Part shown: piece by piece, positions 1 to 6,441 of the stretch | Layout: the number at the start of each line of letters is the position of its first letter | How positions within the stretch are numbered: the first letter of the stretch is position 1 | Assembly: GCA_025362115.1 (NCBI GenBank) | Contig: JANYIK010000136.1 | Coordinates: 1 to 17,708, forward strand | DNA from: Methylophilaceae bacterium | GTDB taxonomy: Bacteria; Pseudomonadota; Gammaproteobacteria; Burkholderiales; Methylophilaceae | Direction: 5' to 3' | DNA length: 17,708 nt | The notes under the pieces: generated by a model | The model's input: the letters and a program-made list of their open reading frames with translations, nothing else | What the model was told of the DNA's origin: nothing | Database searches by the model: none | Program-made: the position numbers and the translations under genes

Positions 1-486
1 TTCAGTGACGAGCATTTTCAGCTCTATAGTCGTTACCAACAAGCCCGCCACGCTAATGGTGGTATGGATGCCGACAGCACCGAGCAATACCGTAACTTTT
101 TGATGCAAAGCCAAGTGGATTCTGTCGCTGTGGAATTCCGCGAAGGCGACGAATTGCGGTTGGTGAGCATCGTAGATAGGCTCAATGACGGCCTTTCTGC
201 CGTGTATGCCTTCTATGATGACGCGGTGGAACATGCCAGCTACGGTACTTATAACGTGTTGTGGCTCATCAACTGGTGTCGCGAATTAGGCTTGCCCTAT
301 TTGTACTTGGGTTACTGGATCGCCGAGTCGCGCAAAATGGCCTACAAAGCTGATTTTAAGCCGATTGAAGGGTTGATGGATGAGGGTTGGCGGGTACTGG
401 AACAAGCTTACGTACTTGAAAAAACAGAAACACCCTCCATATCAAGTCTCACTAACCTTACTGAATCCATCGAGAAAACCTCATGA
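1..486 (+). CDS. bpt: Aspartate/glutamate leucyltransferase, 3' part
   Basis: This is the C-terminal part of a Bpt/ATE-family aminoacyl-tRNA-protein transferase. The open frame runs in from the window edge, so the start is missing. The family transfers leucine from Leu-tRNA to N-terminal Asp or Glu, marking cytoplasmic proteins for ClpS/ClpAP degradation (bacterial N-end rule). The visible residues fit the ATE C-terminal domain: an SDEHFxLYxRYQxARH-like opening, then a SAVYAFYD strand, a GTYNVLWLI helix and a YLYLGYWI...KMAYKADFKP stretch, the last being a strong family signature. The last 20 or so residues are a non-conserved tail. The stop codon overlaps the ATG of the next gene (ATGA, 483-486), so the two are probably translationally coupled. 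Many betaproteobacteria carry aat-bpt-pyrD; here the downstream neighbour differs. Confidence in the family is high; the Leu specificity is from family knowledge. Confidence 0.92.
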   Translation, partial: FSDEHFQLYSRYQQARHANGGMDADSTEQYRNFLMQSQVDSVAVEFREGDELRLVSIVDRLNDGLSAVYAFYDDAVEHASYGTYNVLWLINWCRELGLPYLYLGYWIAESRKMAYKADFKPIEGLMDEGWRVLEQAYVLEKTETPSISSLTNLTESIEKTS

Positions 487-1289
487 AACAATTTTCCGTC
501 CTGATCACCGTGCTTTTCATCGCTTTAAGTCTATTTTCCCTTAGCGCAGAAGCCAAGCGTTTTGGCGGAGGCGGCAGTTTTGGCAAGCAGCGTAGCATTC
601 CCATGCAGCGCCAAGCGCAACCCACACCACCCCCGCAACAATCTCCTGCTGCGGCTCCGGCACCTGTCGGCAATAGATGGTTGGGGCCTTTGGCGGGTTT
701 GGCCGTCGGTGCGGGTTTAGCCAGTATGTTTTCGGGCGGCGGCATGGGTGGCGGTGGAATGGGTTCGGTGTTGTGGGTGTTGATAGCTGCCGGAGCCGCC
801 ATGTTTTTCTGGTCGCGCTTGAGCAAGCCGCAACCTGCACAATATGCCGGAATGCCTTATGAGCCACAGCAAACGCCACCATCTATGGGTAGCGTCATGT
901 CTAGCACCAGTAACATCCCAGTTGATTTTCCGGTGGAAAGCTTTATCCGCAATGGAAAAATGTCCTTTATTCGCCTGCAAGCCGCCAATGACCGCAAGGA
1001 TCTTGATGACATCCGCGAGTACACCACACCGGAAGTCTTCGCAGAAATCGCTATGCAACTGCAAGAGCGCGGTAACGAGCCGCAAAAGACTGACGTGATT
1101 CAACTTAACGCAGAATTGCTGACCGTGGTGGATGAAGGGCATTTCTCTATCGCCAGTGTACGTTTTACCGGTCAACTGACCGAAAACAACGGTGCGCCAG
1201 AGAATATAGACGAAATTTGGCATGTGCAAAAAGACCTGCGTGACGACAAATCGATGTGGCTGTTGGCGGGAATACAGCAAACTGATTAG
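483..1289 (+). CDS. Tim44-like domain membrane/periplasmic protein
   Basis: A 268-residue protein with an N-terminal signal peptide (about residues 1-24, ending AEA before KRF). It continues with the RFGGGGSFGKQRS segment seen in bacterial Tim44-like proteins, a Pro/Gln/Ala-rich linker (41-62), and a Gly/Ala-rich hydrophobic stretch (65-83). A glycine-methionine patch (84-94) and a second hydrophobic segment (95-110) follow. The C-terminal 120 residues look like the soluble Tim44-type domain: an FIRNGKMSFIRLQAANDRKDLDDIREYTTPEVFAEI-type region, then beta strands to the end. In mitochondria Tim44 anchors Hsp70 at the translocon; the bacterial role is unknown, so I give no function. It begins inside the stop codon of bpt, suggesting coupled expression. 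A stem-loop lies 22 bp after the stop. Family assignment is good; membrane topology is inferred. Confidence 0.85.
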   Translation: MKQFSVLITVLFIALSLFSLSAEAKRFGGGGSFGKQRSIPMQRQAQPTPPPQQSPAAAPAPVGNRWLGPLAGLAVGAGLASMFSGGGMGGGGMGSVLWVLIAAGAAMFFWSRLSKPQPAQYAGMPYEPQQTPPSMGSVMSSTSNIPVDFPVESFIRNGKMSFIRLQAANDRKDLDDIREYTTPEVFAEIAMQLQERGNEPQKTDVIQLNAELLTVVDEGHFSIASVRFTGQLTENNGAPENIDEIWHVQKDLRDDKSMWLLAGIQQTD

Positions 1290-1310
1290 ACGTGACCGGT
1301 TTTCGTAATT

Positions 1311-1347
1311 AAGGGGCTTGCGCGGCATCGCCGCTGCCAAGCCCCTT
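1311..1347 (+). terminator. Stem-loop after the Tim44-like gene
   Basis: A perfect 10-bp stem (AAGGGGCTTG at 1311-1320 with CAAGCCCCTT at 1338-1347) encloses a second 4-bp GCGG/CCGC stem (1322-1325 with 1331-1334). There is no proper T run after it on the plus strand. It may therefore end the bpt operon weakly, or protect the mRNA 3' end rather than terminate efficiently. It separates that operon from tyrA. Confidence 0.5.
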
Positions 1348-1357
1348 ATGCTGTGCA

Positions 1358-1366
1358 TGTTACAAT
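1358..1366 (+). promoter_or_regulatory. Candidate extended -10 promoter of tyrA
   Basis: TGTTACAAT at 1358-1366 fits an extended -10 element (TGn followed by TACAAT, 5 of 6 matches to TATAAT). No good -35 lies 17 bp upstream, as is usual for extended -10 promoters. A start about 7 bp downstream would fall at about 1373, only 2-3 nt before the GTG of tyrA. An inverted repeat (ATTCAC at 1365-1370, GTGAAT at 1376-1381) covers the start codon. This is a motif match only. Confidence 0.4.
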
Positions 1367-1375
1367 TCACTTACT

Positions 1376-2263
1376 GTGAATACACCACTTTTCCACTTCA
1401 ATAAACTCGCTGTTTTTGGTGTCGGCCTTATTGGAGGGTCGGTGGCGCTTGCGCTTAAAAAGTCTGGTTTGGTGGCGGAAGTTGTGGGTGTTGGACGTAA
1501 TGAAAATTCTCTGCAACAAGCCATAGACTTAGGTGTGATCAACCGTGCGGCTTCAGCAGCAGAAGCAGTGCGGGAAGCGGATGTGGTGCTGTTGGCTGCA
1601 CCCGTCGGTCAGTTTGCCGGCATCATGCAGACAATTGCGCCATATCTTGACGAAAAAACCGTCGTTACCGATGCGGGCAGTACCAAGCAGAATGTCGTGG
1701 CTTCTGCCAGATCGCATTTGGGCGAACATTTGCCACGTTTCGTGCCTGCACATCCTATCGCGGGAGCCGAAAAAAGCGGTGTCACCGCAGCGCGTGCTGA
1801 TTTATTTCAACAGCGCAACGTCATCCTCACCCCAGTCACGGAAACCGCTAACGATGCACTGGAAACCGCGCAAGCCTTTTGGCAAGCCTGCGGTGCTAAA
1901 GTCAGCCAGATGACCCCGCGCGCCCATGACGAGGTGTTTGCCGCGGTCAGCCATTTGCCGCATTTGTTGGCGTTTGGGCTGGTGGCGGAACTGGCACGGC
2001 GCGATAACGCGGAAACCCTATTTGACTTTGCCGCCAGTGGTTTTCGCGATTTCACACGTATTGCCGGCAGTTCCCCGGAAATGTGGCGTGATGTCAGTCT
2101 TGCCAACCGCGATGCCCTGTTGAAAGAGCTGGAGATGTACCAAGAACAGCTTGCCAGCCTAGGCGCACTGTTGCGAGGCCACGACGGCGCAGGCTTGCAA
2201 GCCTTGTTTGAAGCGGCGCGTACCGCCCGTAATGACTGGGCACACAGTTTTGAGAAGCAGTAA
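1376..2263 (+). CDS. tyrA: Prephenate dehydrogenase
   Basis: A 295-residue monofunctional TyrA, the usual size for the form lacking a chorismate mutase domain. It oxidatively decarboxylates prephenate to 4-hydroxyphenylpyruvate with NAD(P)+ for tyrosine synthesis in the cytoplasm. The N-terminal Rossmann fold shows GVGLIGGS (GxGxxG, residues 15-20). Conserved segments TDAGSTKQ (99-105) and PAHPIAGAEKSG (124-135, with H126) follow, then the helical dimer domain starting near HDEVFAAVSHLPHLLAF. The start is GTG at 1376. No ATG, GTG or TTG exists upstream in frame before the stop at 1310, and later starts would break the nucleotide-binding motif. No Shine-Dalgarno is visible. The stop TAA shares one base with the aroA ATG. 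In many relatives serC, pheA and hisC precede tyrA; here they do not. Confidence 0.93.
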   Translation: MNTPLFHFNKLAVFGVGLIGGSVALALKKSGLVAEVVGVGRNENSLQQAIDLGVINRAASAAEAVREADVVLLAAPVGQFAGIMQTIAPYLDEKTVVTDAGSTKQNVVASARSHLGEHLPRFVPAHPIAGAEKSGVTAARADLFQQRNVILTPVTETANDALETAQAFWQACGAKVSQMTPRAHDEVFAAVSHLPHLLAFGLVAELARRDNAETLFDFAASGFRDFTRIAGSSPEMWRDVSLANRDALLKELEMYQEQLASLGALLRGHDGAGLQALFEAARTARNDWAHSFEKQ

Positions 2264-3546
2264 TGGAAGTTTTGCAACTTAAACCTGTGAGCGAAGTTGA
2301 TGGTAGCGTCATACTTCCTGGCTCCAAAAGCATTTCCAATCGCACCTTGTTGTTAGCCGCACTGGCAAATAGTACGACTGAAGTCTGCGATTTATTGGTT
2401 TCAGACGACACGGCACGCATGCTGGAAGCCCTGCAAGCATTGGGCGTTAAGTTAGAGAAAGTAAACGAAACTGATTGGATAGTCCATGGTTGTGGCGGCA
2501 ATTTTCCTAACAAAAATGCTGACTTGTTTTTGGGCAACGCAGGTACGGCTTTCAGACCGCTAACCGCTGTGCTGGCCTTGTCTGGAGGTGATTACAAGCT
2601 ATCTGGTGTGTCGCGTATGCACGAACGGCCAATCGCCGATTTGGTAGATGCTTTGCGCCAGACTGGAGCGGTGATTGAGTATTTGGGCAATGAGGGTTTC
2701 CCACCGCTAAAAATCTCACCTGCAAAGATTGATGTCAGTAAACCTATCAAAATTCGCGGCAATGTCTCCAGCCAGTTTTTAACCGCACTTTTGATGGCTT
2801 TACCGCTCACCAAGCAACTAGCGGTTATAGAGGTTGTCGGAGAGCTGATATCAAAGCCTTATATCGAAATCACACTTAATTTGATGGCGTGTTTCGGGAT
2901 AAAAGTCGCACGCGAAGGTTGGAAACGATTCGTTATTCCTGCCAATACAGAATATCACGCCTCCAAACGCGTTAATGTCGAAGGGGATGCTTCTAGCGCT
3001 TCCTACTTTCTTGCTGCGGGAGCCATTGCAGGACGCTGTCAAGTTTACGGAATTGGAGAAAACAGCATTCAAGGGGATATAAAATTTTGCGATGCTTTGG
3101 AAAAAATGGGCGCAAAAGTTGAGTTTAGCGCCTTAACAGTAGAGTCCATACGTTATGGCCGCCTCAAGGCAATTGACCTGGATTGTAATCACATCCCGGA
3201 TGCTGCGATGACGCTTGCTGTGATGGCTTTATTTGCCGATGGCACAACCATACTCAGAAATATCGCCAGTTGGCGCGTCAAGGAAACCGACCGTATCAAG
3301 GCAATGGCCACCGAGCTGCGTAAAGTGGGTGCCACGGTGGAAGAGGGCGCGGATTACCTAAAAATTACGCCTCCCGCAAAACTTACCCCCAATGCCGTGA
3401 TTGATACCTATGATGACCACCGCATGGCCATGTGTTTTTCACTGGTATCACTGGGTGGCGTGCCGATCACGATCAATGATCCAAAGTGCGTAGCCAAGAC
3501 TTTTCCCGATTACTTCGAGCAATTCTCCAAAATCGTGCATCTTTAA
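2263..3546 (+). CDS. aroA: 3-phosphoshikimate 1-carboxyvinyltransferase (EPSP synthase)
   Basis: A 427-residue EPSP synthase, normal length for class I. It joins phosphoenolpyruvate and shikimate-3-phosphate in the step before chorismate. Conserved parts are GSKSISNR (20-27, with active-site K22), LFLGNAGTAFRPLTA (88-102, the PEP/glyphosate-contact loop), the RMHERPI segment (118-124), WRVKETDRIKAMATELRKVGA, and DDHRMAM (384-390). The loop has Gly94 and Pro99 as in glyphosate-sensitive enzymes, with Phe97 where E. coli has Met. The gene overlaps tyrA by one base and cmk starts 2 bp after its stop, so the three are surely one transcript. Sampled lines by hand are about 37-50% GC, somewhat lower than tyrA (one line at 60%), but the protein looks intact. 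Assignment is very secure. Confidence 0.97.
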   Translation: MEVLQLKPVSEVDGSVILPGSKSISNRTLLLAALANSTTEVCDLLVSDDTARMLEALQALGVKLEKVNETDWIVHGCGGNFPNKNADLFLGNAGTAFRPLTAVLALSGGDYKLSGVSRMHERPIADLVDALRQTGAVIEYLGNEGFPPLKISPAKIDVSKPIKIRGNVSSQFLTALLMALPLTKQLAVIEVVGELISKPYIEITLNLMACFGIKVAREGWKRFVIPANTEYHASKRVNVEGDASSASYFLAAGAIAGRCQVYGIGENSIQGDIKFCDALEKMGAKVEFSALTVESIRYGRLKAIDLDCNHIPDAAMTLAVMALFADGTTILRNIASWRVKETDRIKAMATELRKVGATVEEGADYLKITPPAKLTPNAVIDTYDDHRMAMCFSLVSLGGVPITINDPKCVAKTFPDYFEQFSKIVHL

Positions 3547-3548
3547 CC

Positions 3549-4238
3549 ATGTCCGCGCCCTCCCCCTTCCCCCTTACCCCTTCTCATATTCCCGTGATAG
3601 CCATTGACGGTCCTTCTGCAAGCGGTAAAGGTACAGTTGCTCAGCGTGTGGCGCGTCAACTTGGCTTTCATTATCTGGATTCTGGCGCGCTGTATCGCAT
3701 TGTGGCTTTGGCGGCTGAGCGTGCCGGTATAGAGTGGGGCGATGGTGATTCTTTGGCAACGCTGGCAGCCACATTGCAAATTGTTTTTGAGGGCGATGAT
3801 ATATTTCTGCATGGCGAAAATGTCAGTACGGTAGTACGCTCGGAGGCGATGGGCAAGGGTGCTTCGGAAGTGGCGGTGCATCAGGCATTGCGCTCACAAT
3901 TGCTGAATGTGCAGCAGATTTTCCGGCGTGAACCGGGGTTAGTGGCGGATGGGCGTGATATGGGATCAGTGGTATTCAAGGATGCTGAAGCCAAGGTGTT
4001 TTTAACTGCCGGCAGTCAAGTGCGCGCGGAGCGGCGTTATAAGCAGTTGATAGAAAAAGAAAACCATGCTATTCTCGCGCACGTTTTGGCTGATATTGAG
4101 GCGCGGGATGCGCGAGATAAATCAAGAGCATCGGCACCATTGATTCAATGTGATGATGCTCTTTTTCTGGATACCAGCCAGTTGACGATAGATGAAGCGG
4201 TGGAGAAAGTACTGCAACACTATCGTCACACTAACTAA
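3549..4238 (+). CDS. cmk: Cytidylate kinase
   Basis: A 229-residue CMP/dCMP kinase (ATP + CMP to ADP + CDP), close to the E. coli length of 227. The P-loop reads IDGPSASGKGT (19-29), followed by a DSGALYR motif in the NMP-binding domain, VADGRDMGSVVF, the lid region with RAERRYKQL, and a C-terminal DTSQLTIDEAVEKVL helix. I chose ATG 3549, 2 bp after the aroA stop. An earlier in-frame start at 3486 would add 21 residues read inside aroA and unrelated to the family. The first 13 residues are Pro/Ser-rich, encoded by a pyrimidine tract. No strong ribosome binding site is visible, so translation may be coupled to aroA. It lies upstream of rpsA as in E. coli. Confidence 0.95.
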   Translation: MSAPSPFPLTPSHIPVIAIDGPSASGKGTVAQRVARQLGFHYLDSGALYRIVALAAERAGIEWGDGDSLATLAATLQIVFEGDDIFLHGENVSTVVRSEAMGKGASEVAVHQALRSQLLNVQQIFRREPGLVADGRDMGSVVFKDAEAKVFLTAGSQVRAERRYKQLIEKENHAILAHVLADIEARDARDKSRASAPLIQCDDALFLDTSQLTIDEAVEKVLQHYRHTN

Positions 4239-4269
4239 AAAGTAGTACAATCAATGTTTTATATATGCT

Positions 4270-4296
4270 CCGCAGGTTCAAGGCTTGCGGTTTTTT
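4270..4296 (+). terminator. Terminator-like hairpin in the rpsA leader
   Basis: CCGCAGG (4270-4276) pairs with CTTGCGG (4284-4290), with one G-T pair and a 7-nt loop. It is followed directly by six T (4291-4296). This has the form of an intrinsic terminator, and it ends 42 bp before the rpsA start codon. It may end the tyrA-aroA-cmk transcript or act as an attenuator that lowers readthrough into rpsA. Confidence 0.6.
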
Positions 4297-4303
4297 AATT
4301 TTC

Positions 4304-4319
4304 CCCGTTGCCAGACGGG
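4304..4319 (+). promoter_or_regulatory. Second hairpin in the rpsA leader
   Basis: CCCGT (4304-4308) pairs with ACGGG (4315-4319) around a TGCCAG loop. It lies 19 bp before the rpsA ATG and just before a GAAAG sequence (4327-4331), the only ribosome binding site candidate. Known rpsA leaders in gammaproteobacteria are structured and mediate S1 autoregulation without a strong Shine-Dalgarno. This pair of hairpins could serve the same purpose; that is inference. Confidence 0.35.
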
Positions 4320-4338
4320 CTTAACTGAAAGTTTTTTA

Positions 4339-6042
4339 ATGTCCACCCCTACCGCCTCTATGGAAAGTTTTGCAGATTTATTTGAAGAAAGTTTGTCGCG
4401 TCAGGAGATGCGCTCCGGTGAAGTCATTACCGCTGAAGTGATTTCAATTGACGATGATTTTATTGTGGTAAACGCCGGACTCAAGTCCGAGAGCGTTATT
4501 CCTACTGAAGAATTCCGCAACGATAGCGGCGAGATTGAGGTCAGTGTTGGCGACTTCGTCAAAGTTGCTATCGAATCACTAGAAGATGGCTATGGCTCGA
4601 CCAAGCTGTCGCGTGAAAAAGCCAAGCGCCTCGCCGCATGGCTGGATTTAGAAGAGGCCATGAACGAAGGCCGTATTGTAAAGGGCTTCATCAATGGTCG
4701 CGTCAAGGGCGGTTTGACCGTCATGATCAACGGCATACGCGCTTTCCTGCCAGGTTCTTTGGTGGATGTACGCCCAGTCAAAGACACCACGCCGTTCGAG
4801 AACAAAGAGTGGGATTTCAAGGTGATCAAGCTGGATCGCAAACGTAACAACGTGGTGATGTCGCGCCGCGCAGTGATGGAATCCAGCGTAGGTGCTGACC
4901 GTGAAGCGCTGATGACCACGCTGACCGAAGGTACCGTGGTCAAAGGTATTGTAAAAAACATCACCGACTATGGTGCGTTTGTAGACTTGGGCGGTATTGA
5001 CGGCCTGTTGCACATCACTGACTTGGCTTGGCGTCGCGTCAAACATCCGTCTGAGGTGTTGACCGTAGGCGACGAAATCGAAGCCAAGATTCTGAAATAT
5101 GACGCAGAGAAAAACCGCGTTTCGCTGGGTATCAAGCAAATGGGCGACGACCCTTGGGTGGCTCTGTCCCGTCGTTATCCAGCCAGCACCCGTTTGTTCG
5201 GCAAGGTGACCAACCTCACCGACTACGGTGCGTTTGTGGAAATCGAGCCAGGTATTGAAGGTCTGGTACACGTGTCTGAAATGGATTGGACCAACAAGAA
5301 TGTGCATCCAGCCAAGGTAGTACAGTTGGGTGATGAAGTGGAAGTAATGATACTGGAGATAGACGAAGAGCGTCGCCGCTTATCTTTGGGCATGAAGCAA
5401 TGCAAAACCAATCCTTGGGATGACTTTGCCGCCACCATGAAGAAGGGCGATAAAGTCAGCGGCCAAATCAAGTCTATCACCGATTTTGGCATCTTTATCG
5501 GTCTCAATGGCGGTATTGACGGTCTGGTTCACTTGTCAGACCTGTCTTGGAGTCAAGCTGGCGAAGAAGCCATCCGTAACTTCAAGAAGGGTGACGAAGT
5601 GACCGCCACCATTCTGGCCATTGACGTGGAAAAAGAACGTATTTCCTTAGGCATCAAACAGTTGGAAAGTGACCCGATGGCTGGTGCTTCTGCCCCGAGC
5701 TTTGAAAAGGGTGCCTTGGTTAAAGGTACTGTGAAGAGTTTGGACGCTAAGGGCGCGGTGATTGACCTCGGCAATGGCACAGAAGGTTACGTGCGTGCGG
5801 CTGATGCATCACGCGAAAAAGTGGAAGACATTCGTACTGTGCTGAAAGAGGGCGACGAAATCGAGGCCAAGGTCACCGGCACGGATCGCAAGACGCGCGC
5901 TGTGAGTTTGTCTATCAAGGCTAAAGATATGGCCGAAGAAGCCGATGCTGTGAAGAAGTACAGTAATGACGATAGCAATGCCGGCACCACCAGTCTTGGC
6001 GCACTGTTGAAAGCCAAGATGGATGGAAAGAGCAACCAATAG
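4339..6042 (+). CDS. rpsA: 30S ribosomal protein S1
   Basis: A 567-residue S1 with six tandem S1/OB-fold RNA-binding repeats at roughly residues 24-90, 109-172, 193-261, 278-348, 365-435 and 452-521. It docks on the 30S subunit and unfolds mRNA for initiation. Repeats 3-5 carry the best consensus, for example ITDYGAFVDLGGIDGLLHITDLAW and LTDYGAFVEIEPGIEGLVHVSEMDW-type segments; repeats 1 and 2 are divergent, as is normal for ribosome binding. The tail after residue 525 is acidic and lysine-rich. I chose ATG 4339 (MSTPTASMESFADLFEESL). A TTG at 4285 would add 18 residues encoded by the leader hairpin region. The order cmk-rpsA-ihfB matches E. coli. The mildly lower GC fits codon bias of a highly expressed gene. 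Confidence 0.97.
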   Translation: MSTPTASMESFADLFEESLSRQEMRSGEVITAEVISIDDDFIVVNAGLKSESVIPTEEFRNDSGEIEVSVGDFVKVAIESLEDGYGSTKLSREKAKRLAAWLDLEEAMNEGRIVKGFINGRVKGGLTVMINGIRAFLPGSLVDVRPVKDTTPFENKEWDFKVIKLDRKRNNVVMSRRAVMESSVGADREALMTTLTEGTVVKGIVKNITDYGAFVDLGGIDGLLHITDLAWRRVKHPSEVLTVGDEIEAKILKYDAEKNRVSLGIKQMGDDPWVALSRRYPASTRLFGKVTNLTDYGAFVEIEPGIEGLVHVSEMDWTNKNVHPAKVVQLGDEVEVMILEIDEERRRLSLGMKQCKTNPWDDFAATMKKGDKVSGQIKSITDFGIFIGLNGGIDGLVHLSDLSWSQAGEEAIRNFKKGDEVTATILAIDVEKERISLGIKQLESDPMAGASAPSFEKGALVKGTVKSLDAKGAVIDLGNGTEGYVRAADASREKVEDIRTVLKEGDEIEAKVTGTDRKTRAVSLSIKAKDMAEEADAVKKYSNDDSNAGTTSLGALLKAKMDGKSNQ

Positions 6043-6054
6043 AGCGATATTGCC

Positions 6055-6336
6055 ATGACAAAATCAGAACTGATTGCTAAGCTGGCTGCACGTTTTCCGC
6101 AGCTTGTGTTAAAGGATGCCGAGCTATCGGTAAAGTCTGTCCTTGACGCAATGACGGATAAACTGGCAGGTGGCAAACGTATCGAGATACGCGGTTTTGG
6201 TAGTTTTAGTCTGAACTACCGTCCACCACGTCTGGGGCGCAATCCTAAAACTGGCGACAAGGTGCAAGTGCCAGAAAAATATGTACCTCACTTCAAAGCC
6301 GGTAAAGAGTTGCGTGAGCGCGTAGATTTTGAATAG
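6055..6336 (+). CDS. ihfB: Integration host factor subunit beta
   Basis: A 93-residue HU/IHF-family DNA-bending protein that pairs with IhfA and binds and bends DNA at specific sites. The start MTKSELI, the IEIRGFGSFSL segment (43-53), the beta-arm GRNPKTGDKV (61-70, with the intercalating Pro64) and the YVPHFKAGKELR end (76-87) mark it as the beta subunit rather than HU or IhfA. It begins 12 bp after rpsA in the conserved rpsA-ihfB pair and is followed by a strong terminator. Length is the family norm. Confidence 0.97.
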   Translation: MTKSELIAKLAARFPQLVLKDAELSVKSVLDAMTDKLAGGKRIEIRGFGSFSLNYRPPRLGRNPKTGDKVQVPEKYVPHFKAGKELRERVDFE

Positions 6337-6361
6337 CTAGCTGTTGTTGTGCATGAATGAG

Positions 6362-6395
6362 AAGCGGCGTAATCGCAAGATTGCGCCGCTTTTTT
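6362..6395 (+). terminator. Intrinsic terminator after ihfB
   Basis: A 13-bp stem (6362-6374 with 6379-6391, one G-T pair) is capped by a GCAA tetraloop of the stable GNRA type and runs into six T (6390-6395). It clearly closes the rpsA-ihfB unit 25 bp after the ihfB stop and separates it from lapB. Confidence 0.9.
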
Positions 6396-6441
6396 ACTGG
6401 TAAAATCATGATTTGCGTATTATGCGTTATAGGTAAAGCAG

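Noticed and set aside
717..1370. Long minus-strand frame (217 codons) opposite the Tim44-like gene
   Set aside because: It lies opposite a gene with a clear signal peptide and family features, has no recognisable domain and no ribosome binding site of note. It is a shadow frame.
2263..3546. aroA as a horizontally acquired gene because of lower GC
   Set aside because: Hand counts put it at about 45%, only mildly below neighbours; the gene is in its normal conserved order and all motifs are intact.
3486..3548. Earlier in-frame start for cmk
   Set aside because: It would read 21 residues inside the end of aroA that do not resemble the family; ATG 3549 gives the normal length.
4285..4338. TTG start giving rpsA 18 extra residues
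   Set aside because: The added codons come from the leader hairpin region; ATG 4339 gives the standard S1 N-terminus.
4648..5307. Minus-strand frame of 219 codons inside rpsA
   Set aside because: Fully antisense to conserved S1 repeats; its composition follows from the repeat coding bias and no protein family is visible.
6418..6423. TATTAT as a -10 for lapB
   Set aside because: Five of six matches, but no acceptable -35, and the predicted start would fall on the ribosome binding site at 6431.
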